Shown here: in pieces, positions 1 to 9,166 of the stretch | How the letters are laid out: every line of letters begins with the position of its first letter | Numbering within the stretch: the first letter of the stretch is position 1 | Source: Roseimaritima multifibrata | Lineage (GTDB): Bacteria; Planctomycetota; Planctomycetia; Pirellulales; Pirellulaceae | Direction: 5' to 3' | NCBI RefSeq assembly: GCF_007741495.1 | Contig: NZ_CP036262.1 | Coordinates: forward strand, 2,356,001 to 2,420,000 | Length of the DNA stretch: 64,000 bases | The notes under the pieces: generated by a model | Database searches by the model: none | What the model was told of the DNA's origin: nothing | What the model saw: only the letters and a program-made list of their open reading frames with translations | Translations under genes and position numbers: made by a program

Positions 1-2
1 CG

Positions 3-176
3 TGGACGGACGAAGCGGACTGCAAGCTGCAGATCTTTGGAGACTTCCTAGAAAAAGGAGTCATCCAGAAATTCCGTGTTTGGGTGGTCGCTTGGGGAAC
101 AAAAGTCCCGGGCCGAGAGGAAACGCAATGGGTGCTGCAGCAATTGGCCGATGCACCGCTTCCGTTAACAACCTAG
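3..176 (+). CDS. C-terminal fragment of an unknown protein
   Basis: The last 57 or so codons of a plus-strand gene that begins before the window. The frame is open from base 3 to a TAG at 174-176 and encodes a protein-like tail with the stretch LQIFGDFLEKGVIQK, followed by a Trp/Val-rich segment and the end APLPLTT. Its 3' end overlaps by 12 bp the 3' end of the convergent membrane-protein gene, which fits tight planctomycete packing. The frame starting at GTG 2 gives an Arg/Gly-rich, non-protein-like translation and was set aside. I do not recognise the family and cannot infer a function from the tail alone. Confidence 0.45.
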   Translation, partial: WTDEADCKLQIFGDFLEKGVIQKFRVWVVAWGTKVPGREETQWVLQQLADAPLPLTT

Positions 177-1154
177 TTCGTCGTCGGTTGGTGGGGTAAC
201 TCGAGCGGTACCGATTCGCATTTGAGCGGCACCCTCCCACAGTTCATGGACCACCATCAAGATGATCCCGAACAGCATTGGCAGCACGTAGTACAGCACG
301 CGAAAAATCAGGATGGACGCGAGTACGGTTTGCCCTACGGTTCCCGCCAACAGTTTAAGCAAAATCAATTCCAGGATCCCCAGCCCGCCGGGGACCTGTG
401 TCGCCAAAGCCACCGCGATCGCTACTAGGTAAGCCGCCAGCACCAGCGTAAAGGGAACGACCGTGTTGGCGGGGAGCACCAGGTACAGAGCGGTTGCTGA
501 AATCGTTAAATCGACAGCCGCAACGGAGGTCTGCAACCCCATCAATCCGATATGCGGGGTGCGAAGGCTTAGTCCACCAATCGGTATTGGCTTGTGCCAG
601 ATCGCACAGGAAAGTGCGTATCCAATCCAGAGCGCGAGCAGGACGACGCCCAGGGCTCGGGTGCCGATCGGTAGGCTGATGTCTTCGGGCAAAGAGACTG
701 GGTACGCGATCAGGACGATTCCGCCAAGAAAGCAAAGCCCACTCCAGAACGTCAGCCCCAGAAACGCAATCAGGGCGACAATTTGTGAAGGCGAAAGTCC
801 CCATCGCGTGTAGAAATGAAACCGCAGAGGGGCGGCCGCGATCAGCGTTCCCAAGTTGTTCCCAAGGGAGTATCCCAGGAAACCAACCAAAGCGACTCGC
901 CGGAGCGGAAGGGGTCTGCGCAGGTATCGCAGCGCCAGAAGATCGTAAGTGATCAGCAGCACATAATTCATTGCGATCAGCAGAGAGGCGATCCCGAGGT
1001 AGATCCAGGGTATCCCCGTCAGTGCCGCAGTGAATTCATCCCAGCTGATCTTTTTCGCTTCGCCAACCAGCAAACGCATGGCAGCTAAAAACAGCACCAA
1101 AGCGAGCAAAGGTCCAGCGATACTTCGCAGGCGGTTCTTCCAAACGGGACTCAA
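165..1154 (-). CDS. UPF0104 / LPG-synthase-TM-like flippase-like membrane protein
   Basis: A 329-residue integral membrane protein with about eight hydrophobic segments. It has the overall pattern of the UPF0104 family (the membrane part of lysylphosphatidylglycerol synthase, YbhN type), including the conserved NNLGTLIAAAPLRFHFY stretch near residues 95-115 and the late VPGGLGILE motif, which matches the family's P-G-G-x-G-x-x-E signature. There is no C-terminal aminoacyl-transfer domain, so it is likelier a lipid flippase-like protein than a full MprF. The start is TTG at 1154 with AGG about 10 bases upstream; the first ATG lies 25 codons later, inside the first membrane segment. Substrate unknown. 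Confidence 0.8.
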   Translation of the reverse strand: MSPVWKNRLRSIAGPLLALVLFLAAMRLLVGEAKKISWDEFTAALTGIPWIYLGIASLLIAMNYVLLITYDLLALRYLRRPLPLRRVALVGFLGYSLGNNLGTLIAAAPLRFHFYTRWGLSPSQIVALIAFLGLTFWSGLCFLGGIVLIAYPVSLPEDISLPIGTRALGVVLLALWIGYALSCAIWHKPIPIGGLSLRTPHIGLMGLQTSVAAVDLTISATALYLVLPANTVVPFTLVLAAYLVAIAVALATQVPGGLGILELILLKLLAGTVGQTVLASILIFRVLYYVLPMLFGIILMVVHELWEGAAQMRIGTARVTPPTDDELGC

Positions 1155-1209
1155 TGCGGATACCTGTCGAAAGCATTTGTTGAATCAGGAAGGAAACCAA
1201 AAGATCCGC

Positions 1210-1698
1210 TTACTCAGCGGCCGAATAGAGTTCCGCATACTCCACCACCCAAGCATCGATAATATGCTCGAATGATTCCAGCTCGACATCTTGAAGATGT
1301 TCAAAATGGCTGCGATTGAAGATCTCTTTGTTAGCAACCGTTCCTTTGCCTTTTAGTTCCAGCACAAAGTATTCATTTAGCGGGCGAACCATCAATTCGA
1401 TTCGGCTGAACAAATTATTGCGTCGTCCCTCTTCGACATTCAGGTTGTCTCGCCAGCACGCTGCACCCCAGCCTTGTTCCCCATAAAGCGTTTCGTATCG
1501 AAAGCCTGGGAAATGGTTGGCAAGTCTGGAAACCGCTTGTTCAATCCGTTCGGAAAGTGCTAGGCGATACTCGGTGTGCAATCGTCGCAGTTCTTCCGCG
1601 GAAAGTTTTTCTTTGCGTTCCGCTTCTTTGTGGAATTGGCTGCGCCGTTGTCCACGATTGATTGCCGCTTCGATACGTTCGTCAAAGTCATCGCTCAT
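1210..1698 (-). CDS. conserved hypothetical protein, 162 aa
   Basis: A soluble, charged protein. The first 50 residues are rich in Arg, Glu and Lys and look helical (DDFDERIEAAINRGQRRS onward). The rest is a mixed alpha/beta segment with several aromatics. There is no signal peptide, membrane segment or motif I recognise. Its ATG overlaps the stop of the Tex-like gene upstream in an ATGA arrangement at 1695-1698, so the two are almost certainly translated from one mRNA. That coupling is the only hint of role: something tied to the RNA-binding Tex-like protein. Function unknown. Confidence 0.7.
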   Translation of the reverse strand: MSDDFDERIEAAINRGQRRSQFHKEAERKEKLSAEELRRLHTEYRLALSERIEQAVSRLANHFPGFRYETLYGEQGWGAACWRDNLNVEEGRRNNLFSRIELMVRPLNEYFVLELKGKGTVANKEIFNRSHFEHLQDVELESFEHIIDAWVVEYAELYSAAE

Positions 1699-4600
1699 TC
1701 GGACGATTCATCCTTCCCTTCCGTGGAGGGATTGCTTTGATCGGAAGGCGGGGCTTCCGAGGCTGGTTGAGGGGGTTTGGTTTCGGTTGGCTTGGTTTCG
1801 GTTGCCGGTTTGGCGACGGCCTTAGGTTCCGCAGGTTCGACTTTCTTTTGCAAGAATTGAGCCAAATCGCCGAACGATCGCATTGGTTCGTCACCCTTGA
1901 CCATCGCGTCACTGATGGGAGGTGGCGGAGCGGTTTTGCGAGCCACTTTGGTGAAGGTGCGAGGCGTTCCTTCACGGCGTCCACTGTCGCGGCCTCGTGA
2001 ATCTCCGCCACGTCCTCGGGCAGGAGCTCCACTTGGTTTTCCGCCTTTCTGGCCGCGTCGTTGACCTTCGGAGCGATCTCTTTGGTTGCCACGTTGTCCG
2101 CCGCCACCTGCTGAAGACGCGTTGCCACGGCCACGCGGTCCGCGTTGTTGTCGTTGCTCGTTGCGTTCTTTTTCCAGTTCCGCTTCCCGTTCCGGAGAAA
2201 CGGCGGAGAGGGCGACGCGGCGTCGTTTGGCGTCCACGCCCGTTACCCAGGCGACGATCACATCGCCAACTTGTACCGCTTCGTTCATGTCTTCGACAAA
2301 GCGATCCGATAGCCGGCTGACGTGAATCAAACCGTTGCAGTCAGGGCCCAGTTCGACAAAGACTCCGAAGTTTGCCACGCCAACAACCACGCCGGCCACT
2401 TTCGTGCCAGGTTGAAGCGCTGCAAGTTTTGGAACTCGGTCCATCGTCGCTGTTGGCGGATCAAGCGTTACGCCTCCACCGGAGAAGGGATCACAGAGCC
2501 ACTGCACAATTTGTGTCGCGCGGTGCAATCCGATCTGCCATTCCTTCGCACGCTTTTCCAGGTCTGCGTAAGGCGGCAGCGGGTGACGGTAAGGTGCGAA
2601 AACAGGTTCCGGTTCCGGTGCGGGAATCGCAGCGGTCATGGAATGTTCGGTCACAACCGATTTTTCAGGAGCACCAAAGCCTTCGATTTGCAGATCGTTG
2701 GATTCGTTTTCCGCAGGGGTGCCTTCGGTGGCTTCATTCGATGCCGCTGGAGTGCCTTCTTCAGCAGACGCTTCGACTGCTGATTCGGTTTCTGCTTCTG
2801 GAGCGGCCGTTTCGCCCGTTTCGGGGGTTTCTTCGGCAACCGGTTCTGCAGGGGATTCGACTGCAGAATCTGCAGGCGTTTCGACCGCGGATGGGTCTGT
2901 TGCTTCGGCTGCAGGAGTTTCCCCGTCGGTGCTTGCTGCCGCATCGGCAGCCGCTGGAGTTTCGTTTTCCGTTGGCGAGGCTTCTTCGCTGCCTGGCTGC
3001 GGTGGAGGGACATATCCCGGTGGTGCGGCCGGTGGCGCTGGAATTTCCAAAGCCCCCATCAGCCTTTCGGCAAGTGGGTAATCGTTTGGATGAACCAGGG
3101 TGCCATCAAGCGTTTGTTCGCTTCCAAAGACACGCAGGAATGCGATTGCTTGGTTGCGGGAAACGGCGTCGGGCCAGGTGACTTCTGCAAGGTCGTCACG
3201 CGAGGTGAACAGCGATTTTTGACGTCGGCTGTCGATCTCGTTTGCGACTTGAGGATCCATGCCGGGCAGACGGGCAAGCCAGGACGAGTCGACTCGGTTG
3301 ATGTCGACGCCATCGCTGCTGACGCCACTGATCAATACGTCGTTAACCGCTTCGGCGATCGCGTCATCGGAAAGTTCGCGTTGGAACGATCCAAGCCGTA
3401 GCTTCGTTGGGTCAACCTTGGTCAGAGCTTGAGCCGGGGTGAGGACCTGGAAAGCAAGCCAAGCGGCCGCTCGGAAGCGACGTGGGGTGCTTCGCATTTC
3501 GCGATTGCCCGCAGCGCCACCGGCGTACAGGTCCGCACCGCTTCGGTCTGCCAATGCCCATTTGATCGATCCCGGCTGGGATTGATCAAGCAATTCGTTC
3601 AGCAAGACAAGCGTTGGGCGTCGAGCCGGTCCGTTGCTAACCACAATCAGGTCGACGTTGAATTGATGAACCAGTTCACCTAGACGAGTCACAACCTGCT
3701 GACGCGTGGACCGCGAGAGCTGGCATGGTAGGTCTTCGGTTGCCAACAAGCGGCCGGATGCCGAAAGGACAGCAACCGCGACGGTTTGAGGACCGATCGC
3801 ATCGATCGACATGACCACTTTGGCTTCGACAGGTTCGCGGAGCATTTGCTTGCGAAGTTGCCATGCGGCGACTCCGACTAGCCGGCGAGCTGCGGTATCA
3901 AGCAATTCGTCCCACCATGCGCCTTCGCACGCGTCACGAATCGATTGTTCATGTTCTTGAATGATCTCGACAAAGGTGTCACCCATTTCGGGGTTTACCT
4001 GGACCGACGATTTCTGCAGATGCTCAACCAGCTTGGTCGCGTCGTATTGAAACGCACATTTGGCGACTTGCGAACGAAGGGCTCGTCCAAGCATGACTTT
4101 CTGGAATGCCGACAGACGGCCAGGAGCGTGTGCTTTTTTCGCCAATGGCTGAAGAACGCCAACCAACCAGCGACGACGACGTTGTCGAGGCGAGATCTTT
4201 TTCTTCTTAGCCTTCGCGGTTTTCGATTCCGCAGCAGCTTCCTTTTTGTTCTCTTTAGCTTCGGCAGCGGGTGCGGCTTCGGCAGCAGGAGGAGCTTCGG
4301 CAGCGGGTGCGGCTTCGGTAGCAGGTGCAGCTTCGGTAGCTGGTGCGGCTTCGGCAGCTGGTGCGGCTTCGGTAGCTGGTGCGGCTTCGGTAGCAGGTGC
4401 GGCTTCGGTAGCAGGTGCGGCTTCGGTAGCAGGTGCGGCTTCGGCAGCCGGTGCGGCTTCGGTAGCAGGTGCGGCTTCGGCGGCTGGTGCAGCTTCGGTG
4501 GCTGGTGCAGCTTCGGTGGCTGGTGCAGCTTCGGTAGCTGGTGCAGCTTCGGTAGCTGGTGCAGCTTCGGTAGCTGGTGCAGCTTCGTCAGTCGGTTTTA

Positions 4601-5291
4601 CTTCGGTAAGGCTGGACGCTTCCTTTGCCGCTGTGGCATCGGTGGTAGGGCTTAACGAATTCTTTGCCGACTTCTTTTTCTTCTTCGACTTCGTTGGCGG
4701 CGCCGATTCTTCTTCGCCACCGTGCGGGTCGGAGACTTCTAAGACTTGGATTTTCGCATTTTTGGCTAGCCAACGGACTCCGGCCTGAATCATGCGAGGG
4801 TCGGAGGCCAAGCGATCGGCCAGCGATTGTGGAATCGCGTCGAGTGCTTCGTCGGCGGTTTCCTCGGAAACTACATTGGCCAGTTTCGCTAAGTCACTCG
4901 GATCGCCAGGCTGCGGAGATAGCGCTCGTGCGGCCAGGCGGTCTGCCGGTTTGGCTTCTTCAGACGTCTCTCCACGCAAGCGGCGCCCAATACGATCCAG
5001 CATCGCGCGACTGGTCGCCTGTTTAATCGCCTGTTCGATTGCAGGGTCTTTGACCGCAGTGCTGTTCCAGCGTTCAAGCAGCTCTTCACGACGCTCGGCG
5101 CGGCTTTTTTCTTGCCGAAGAGCATCGAGCAACGCCCAAAGCGAATTTTCGGAGAGACCTCCTAATTCATCCCTTCGGTATCGAGCCAAATAGGGCGGAA
5201 GATAGCCCTGCTCAAGAAGGGGGAGGGCATTACGCAAACTGACTGAATCGCACCGTTCATGACGGGCAATGGCTTCAAGATCAACAGACAT
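1695..5291 (-). CDS. Tex-like S1 RNA-binding protein with long AEAAPA repeat
   Basis: About 1199 residues from ATG 5291; an ORF start at 5345 exists but the Tex-type N-terminus (LEAIARHERCDSVSLRNALP) begins here. In order: Tex N-terminal helical region (1-200); a low-complexity [T/A]EAAPA hexapeptide tract (about 234-345); Lys-rich linker; a YqgF/RNase-H-like fold starting near 490 (VVMSIDAIGPQTVAVAV); a helix-hairpin-helix near 660-695 (INRVDSSWLARLPGMDP); an acidic Ala/Glu/Thr-rich linker (about 760-880); an S1 domain (about 952-1028, with FGVFVELGPDCNGLIHVSRL); and an RGG-rich tail. Tex proteins bind nucleic acid and transcription complexes and are usually near 770 residues, so the extra length is the linkers. 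Operonic with the downstream 162-aa gene. Confidence 0.85.
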   Translation of the reverse strand: MSVDLEAIARHERCDSVSLRNALPLLEQGYLPPYLARYRRDELGGLSENSLWALLDALRQEKSRAERREELLERWNSTAVKDPAIEQAIKQATSRAMLDRIGRRLRGETSEEAKPADRLAARALSPQPGDPSDLAKLANVVSEETADEALDAIPQSLADRLASDPRMIQAGVRWLAKNAKIQVLEVSDPHGGEEESAPPTKSKKKKKSAKNSLSPTTDATAAKEASSLTEVKPTDEAAPATEAAPATEAAPATEAAPATEAAPATEAAPAAEAAPATEAAPAAEAAPATEAAPATEAAPATEAAPATEAAPAAEAAPATEAAPATEAAPAAEAPPAAEAAPAAEAKENKKEAAAESKTAKAKKKKISPRQRRRRWLVGVLQPLAKKAHAPGRLSAFQKVMLGRALRSQVAKCAFQYDATKLVEHLQKSSVQVNPEMGDTFVEIIQEHEQSIRDACEGAWWDELLDTAARRLVGVAAWQLRKQMLREPVEAKVVMSIDAIGPQTVAVAVLSASGRLLATEDLPCQLSRSTRQQVVTRLGELVHQFNVDLIVVSNGPARRPTLVLLNELLDQSQPGSIKWALADRSGADLYAGGAAGNREMRSTPRRFRAAAWLAFQVLTPAQALTKVDPTKLRLGSFQRELSDDAIAEAVNDVLISGVSSDGVDINRVDSSWLARLPGMDPQVANEIDSRRQKSLFTSRDDLAEVTWPDAVSRNQAIAFLRVFGSEQTLDGTLVHPNDYPLAERLMGALEIPAPPAAPPGYVPPPQPGSEEASPTENETPAAADAAASTDGETPAAEATDPSAVETPADSAVESPAEPVAEETPETGETAAPEAETESAVEASAEEGTPAASNEATEGTPAENESNDLQIEGFGAPEKSVVTEHSMTAAIPAPEPEPVFAPYRHPLPPYADLEKRAKEWQIGLHRATQIVQWLCDPFSGGGVTLDPPTATMDRVPKLAALQPGTKVAGVVVGVANFGVFVELGPDCNGLIHVSRLSDRFVEDMNEAVQVGDVIVAWVTGVDAKRRRVALSAVSPEREAELEKERNEQRQQRGPRGRGNASSAGGGGQRGNQRDRSEGQRRGQKGGKPSGAPARGRGGDSRGRDSGRREGTPRTFTKVARKTAPPPPISDAMVKGDEPMRSFGDLAQFLQKKVEPAEPKAVAKPATETKPTETKPPQPASEAPPSDQSNPSTEGKDESSE
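4258..4590 (-). repeat. 18-bp in-frame tandem repeat coding for AEAAPA units
   Basis: About 18.5 copies of an 18-bp unit read on the minus strand as [T/A/D]EAAPA. The units differ mainly at one Thr/Ala codon and in synonymous third positions. Both strands stay open across the tract, which is why a long Gly/Ser/Cys-rich frame also appears on the plus strand. Such a perfectly phased repeat is prone to copy-number change without frameshift, so its length may vary among strains. Confidence 0.9.
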
Positions 5292-5669
5292 GCAACTGGG
5301 AACTCGAATGCTTAAGCGCGAAAACAGGGGGGGCCAGCTTGCCATGCAATTGCGGTGAATTGCCTGCTGACCAGTCCGCTCGCGAAATGTTGGAGGAATG
5401 GCGTATCGTCGCCGTCGATTGGCAGAGCGAATCTAGGGTCTCCCTCCCCAACTGTCAACCGACGCCCCTTTGGTCTGGGGGACAGATAACGGTTAGTTTC
5501 TCCCTGCTGGTTCTGTCACTCGCCGTACTTTCCGACGTCCAGAACTGCCAGAACCGGCAAGAGGACTCGATTCCTGGCTCTTGCTATCCCGATACATGTA
5601 CTCTGCATGCAACCGATCTGGCTCCGCATTTGCTCTTTCTATTTTTTTAACTTTCGTCGTGAGTCTTGA
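5292..5669. other. intergenic region between divergent genes
   Basis: A 378-bp gap separating the divergent Tex-like and phospholipase-D-like genes; it should hold promoters for both. I see a 7-bp inverted repeat GCAAGAG (5557-5563) with CTCTTGC (5578-5584), followed by a T-rich stretch near 5640. No tRNA cloverleaf, no convincing small gene and no clear operator were seen. Confidence 0.5.
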
Positions 5670-7028
5670 ATGGGATTTGCCTGTCGGACATTGCTCGCTG
5701 CGATCGCCATTGCGATCGGGCTTGGCTGGCCCGGCTCAAAAAACGCCCTGGCGGATCAAATTCGCTTGCTTCCCGGCCATCAAGAAGCCTTGCAGGCTCG
5801 GGCAGATCTGATCCAGCAAGCGGAGTACCAAATCGATTGTGCGTATTACGCAGTCGATACCGGACGCGTTCCCGCAGCCGTTTTGCAGTTGCTGGCCGAG
5901 GCCGCTCAGCGAGGCGTCCGGGTGCGGTTGTTGGTCGATGGATTAATGTCCAGGTTGCCGCTGGGACTGCATGAACACCTGTGTAGTCAGGGCGTCGAAG
6001 TTTGCGTTTATCGACCGCCGAATAATTTGCACCCGATTCTGCTGAATCGAAGAATGCACGACAAATTGTTGATCGTCGATCGCCAATCTTTGGTAATGGG
6101 TAGCCGGAACTTGCAGGATGCCCATTTCGGCCGGCGTTCGCCTGGATTTGTCGATTGTGATGCGGTGATTGAGGGGGCCTCTGTCGAGTGGGCCGCTGAC
6201 TATTTCGAATGGATCTGGAATCATGGGCATGTGGAACCGCTGAAAGATATGAACCTGATCGGGCAATCGATCTTTCGGTTGTTGCCCAACACCCGCGATG
6301 ATTGGTCCCGGCATTGGCGTGCGGCAAAGTCAGACCAAGACTACGCTCAGTTGCTTCAGGCTTCGCTCCAGGCGGTTGTCGCCGAAGGGATGTTGCAACT
6401 GGAGACCGGGAATGACTGGAATCAACAAAGCGACCCGGATGTCGAACTGGAATTCGTTCACGAGGCGGATACAGGGAAGCAGGCCAAGACGGTTCAGCGG
6501 CGATTGCAGGAATTGATTCACAACGCACAGTATTCCCTGCTGATTCAGACGCCGTATCCGGTCTTCACGCGATATGACTTGGAGCAGATTCTGGAAACAC
6601 GGCGACGCGGCGTCCGCGTGGTGCTGTGCACCAATTCCCTGCAAACGACCGACCGTCTGGCGACCTACTCCGATTTCGAGAACTTCAAGGGCGTTTTGTT
6701 GGAGGCCGGTATCGAAATTTATGAAGCCGGAGGGACCGAACATTTGCATAATAAAGCGGTCGTGATCGACGACTGCATCGCGGTCATCGGTAGCTACAAC
6801 TTTGATGAGCGATCTGCCAATTTGAATATGGAAGTTGGCATGATCGCTTACAGCCCAGACGTCGCCCGTCAGGTTCGCGAAATCATTGAATCGCAGATGG
6901 CCAGCGGTATTCGCACGACCGAATCCCCCGCGTTACTCGAACCAAGTCCGTGCGGGGCATCGACGACGCGACGCCTGAAAATGCAGCTGGGAAGGCTACT
7001 GGTTCCAACTTTTCGTTGGTTGTTGTAG
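5670..7028 (+). CDS. secreted phospholipase D-like / cardiolipin synthase-like protein
   Basis: A 452-residue protein with a predicted signal peptide (hydrophobic residues 7-24, cleavage probably after NALA) and two HKD motifs: MHDKLLIVD near residue 129 and LHNKAVVID near residue 358, each followed by the usual G-S-x-N-L/F segment (MGSRNLQDAHFG; IGSYNFDERSANLN). Two HKD motifs in one chain build a complete PLD active site that works through a phosphohistidine intermediate. Family members hydrolyse or transfer phosphodiesters (cardiolipin synthases, phospholipases, some nucleases); the substrate here is not readable. It probably acts in the periplasm or on the outer face of the membrane. ATG 5670 places the signal peptide correctly. 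It is convergent with transaldolase, 13 bp apart. Confidence 0.85.
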   Translation: MGFACRTLLAAIAIAIGLGWPGSKNALADQIRLLPGHQEALQARADLIQQAEYQIDCAYYAVDTGRVPAAVLQLLAEAAQRGVRVRLLVDGLMSRLPLGLHEHLCSQGVEVCVYRPPNNLHPILLNRRMHDKLLIVDRQSLVMGSRNLQDAHFGRRSPGFVDCDAVIEGASVEWAADYFEWIWNHGHVEPLKDMNLIGQSIFRLLPNTRDDWSRHWRAAKSDQDYAQLLQASLQAVVAEGMLQLETGNDWNQQSDPDVELEFVHEADTGKQAKTVQRRLQELIHNAQYSLLIQTPYPVFTRYDLEQILETRRRGVRVVLCTNSLQTTDRLATYSDFENFKGVLLEAGIEIYEAGGTEHLHNKAVVIDDCIAVIGSYNFDERSANLNMEVGMIAYSPDVARQVREIIESQMASGIRTTESPALLEPSPCGASTTRRLKMQLGRLLVPTFRWLL

Positions 7029-7041
7029 CTGTCCGCGGCCT

Positions 7042-8100
7042 CTAAGTGGTCAATGCGGCGCGCTTGTCGGCGATTGCCGCAAGCAGGGCACGCTGCGGTT
7101 TGACGAACTTGGCGATTCCCTCTTCCATCAGCTGATCGTGCATCGCCTGGAAATCCACTTTGGCGTCGATTTCTTCTTGGATGTCCGCGGAGGGCAACTG
7201 GTCCACGGTTCGCGTGAACTGGACGTTGCTGCCAGCGACGGCTTGGTTGGTTTCGGGTGGGTTCGTTTGGATGTCGCTCCCCGCCAAGGCCTGGACGTAA
7301 CGCCAAGGTGGGTCGCCTTCGGTCTTGACGCCGGTGCTGGCGAAAATCAGTTCCTGTTCCAGCGAAGGAGGAAGGTTTGCCCAGAATTTCTGGTTCTCTG
7401 CCCAGGCCCGTTTGGCGTTCAGGATTCCGACTTCGCCCTGAGCGTCTGCCGATAATTCGGAGACTTCTTGAGCGGTGTAAACGTCAATCCGCGAGACGAA
7501 AATACTGTAAACGCTCTTGAATCCATTCAGGTTTTCTCGTCGCTGAGCTCCCTTCCAAATCGCCTCTCTGGCTGCAACGTATTGGTCCATCGTGAAGATC
7601 AGGGTCACATTCAGCGTCACGCCTGCAGCCGCCAGGTCTTCAAGAGCCGCCAAGCCGGCGGGACTGGCTGGCACTTTGATCATCCGATTGGAATGCCCTT
7701 GGCTCCATTTTTTCCCCAGTTCGATATAGCGTTTGGTGCGTTCGGCGTCGGAGAGCGATTCGTCGGGATCTTCAAGCAGCGGGTCGAGTTCGAAACTGAC
7801 CCAGCCAGCGTTCCCTTTTGACTCTTTCCAGATTGGCAACAACTTGTCCTGAGCCTGGCGTACCAGTTGGTCGGTCAATTTCCAGGCGATCGCGTCGTCG
7901 TCAAATCCCTTGGCAAGCAACGATTCAATTTCAGAATCCAAGCTGCCTGTTTTCACAATTCCCGAAATGATGGCTGGGTTGGAGGTCGCTCCGACAGCTC
8001 CCCATGCGAGGTTCTGGTCAATTTCGCTGGGCTCGACCGAATCTAAATACAGTTTGGTGCCGGTATCGATCAACGACTGAAGTGCTTGCGGGATAGCCAT
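7042..8100 (-). CDS. tal: transaldolase
   Basis: A 352-residue transaldolase-family enzyme, which moves a dihydroxyacetone unit between sugar phosphates in the non-oxidative pentose phosphate pathway. The N-terminal [11 protein letters not shown] motif and the active-site segment [12 protein letters not shown] (Schiff-base Lys at residue 142) are intact. The length suits the longer transaldolase subfamilies rather than the short fructose-6-phosphate aldolase-like ones of about 215 residues. The ATG at 8100 is preceded by AAGGA with 8-base spacing, one of the better ribosome sites here. It lies 182 bp downstream of the histidine kinase on the same strand, so its own promoter is likely. Cytosolic. 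Confidence 0.9.
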   Translation of the reverse strand: MAIPQALQSLIDTGTKLYLDSVEPSEIDQNLAWGAVGATSNPAIISGIVKTGSLDSEIESLLAKGFDDDAIAWKLTDQLVRQAQDKLLPIWKESKGNAGWVSFELDPLLEDPDESLSDAERTKRYIELGKKWSQGHSNRMIKVPASPAGLAALEDLAAAGVTLNVTLIFTMDQYVAAREAIWKGAQRRENLNGFKSVYSIFVSRIDVYTAQEVSELSADAQGEVGILNAKRAWAENQKFWANLPPSLEQELIFASTGVKTEGDPPWRYVQALAGSDIQTNPPETNQAVAGSNVQFTRTVDQLPSADIQEEIDAKVDFQAMHDQLMEEGIAKFVKPQRALLAAIADKRAALTT

Positions 8101-8282
8101 CCAAAAAATCCTTTTGGGGAGAGCGGTAGAGAAATCAAAACGGGTTGATTTTTTGAAACGGTTGCTTGGGGAAAGGCTGCTGATTTACCAGGCCCCTCCT
8201 CGAGAAACTCAACTTGAGTAACTCAACCATTCCTTCTGTCAGTGTATCCGATGTTTCTAAGGGAATGTGCTGACCGATCCGG

Positions 8283-9035
8283 TTATTGGCTGCTTGCGGC
8301 CAAGCGTCGCGGGACCGGAAACGCCAAGACGAATTTCGTCCCTCGGCCGATCTCGCTCTGGACCGTAATCCCGCCACCGTGGGCTTCGATGATCTTGCGA
8401 GCGATCGGAAGTCCTAGGCCGGAGCCTCCGTTTTTGGTGCTATAGAACGGTTCGAACATATGGATCACGGTGCTATCCTCCATGCCCGGTCCGGTATCGA
8501 TCAATTCGAGGGCAACGCCGCTGCGTGTGCTGGTCGTGCGGACATACAGTTGGCCTCCCTCTTGCATCGCTTCCAAAGCATTTTTCACCAGATTCATCAA
8601 TGCGGCCTGCAGCGTATCGCTGTGCAGCAAGATGGCGGGAAGGTCGGGGTCGAGGTAGCGTTCCAGCGTGATATGCGACGCGTCGGCTTGGGCTTCATAG
8701 GCTGTCAGGACGCGTTCGATTTGCTCGTTCAGGCTGCCCGGAGTCAAATCGATTTTTCGCAGTCGAGCAAAACGAAGGAAGTCTCGCAAAAGATTTTCCA
8801 TCCGCTCGCACTGTTGGCGAACGATGTCCGCTTTGGCAAGCGTCCGCTGGCGAACCGGTGCCTCCAAGTCCTGCAGTTCTTCGCTTAACAGATCGACATT
8901 CATGTGAATGACCGAGAGCGGGTTCTTGATCTCATGAGCCAATGAACCGGCTAGCTCAGCCAGTTCCTCATAGGCTTGGCGAATCGATTCGGGGTCTTCC
9001 GATTTGCGGTTTGACTGCCAATCGTCATCGCCCAT
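8283..9035 (-). CDS. soluble two-component sensor histidine kinase
   Basis: A 250-residue histidine kinase reduced to its core. The H-box SLAHEIKNPLSVIHMN places the phospho-accepting His at residue 34; the N-box (NLVKNALEAM), the G1 region (DTGPGM), the F-box-like EPFYSTK and the G2 box (GGSGLGLPIARKII) follow in order. There is no membrane segment and almost no N-terminal sensor, as in NtrB-like cytosolic kinases; input probably comes from a partner protein. No response regulator lies nearby. It follows the exopolysaccharide genes on the same strand by 131 bp, which may hint at control of polysaccharide production, but that is only proximity. Confidence 0.85.
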   Translation of the reverse strand: MGDDDWQSNRKSEDPESIRQAYEELAELAGSLAHEIKNPLSVIHMNVDLLSEELQDLEAPVRQRTLAKADIVRQQCERMENLLRDFLRFARLRKIDLTPGSLNEQIERVLTAYEAQADASHITLERYLDPDLPAILLHSDTLQAALMNLVKNALEAMQEGGQLYVRTTSTRSGVALELIDTGPGMEDSTVIHMFEPFYSTKNGGSGLGLPIARKIIEAHGGGITVQSEIGRGTKFVLAFPVPRRLAASSQ

Positions 9036-9166
9036 GCCGCATCGATCCCGCTAGAGTTCAGAACAAAGGTCAGGGCAAAAAGCAGACACTGACGCTAAGC
9101 TCAGGATATACCGCAGGAGGCGGTGCGAACAGTTGCCAAGCGGCTGAATCGGCATGCGGAGGCCGT

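Noticed and set aside
3945-4788. Long plus-strand open frames with Gly/Ser/Cys or Ala/Val/Gly repeats
   Set aside because: They are the antisense of the AEAAPA-coding repeat in the Tex-like gene; periodic DNA keeps all frames open.
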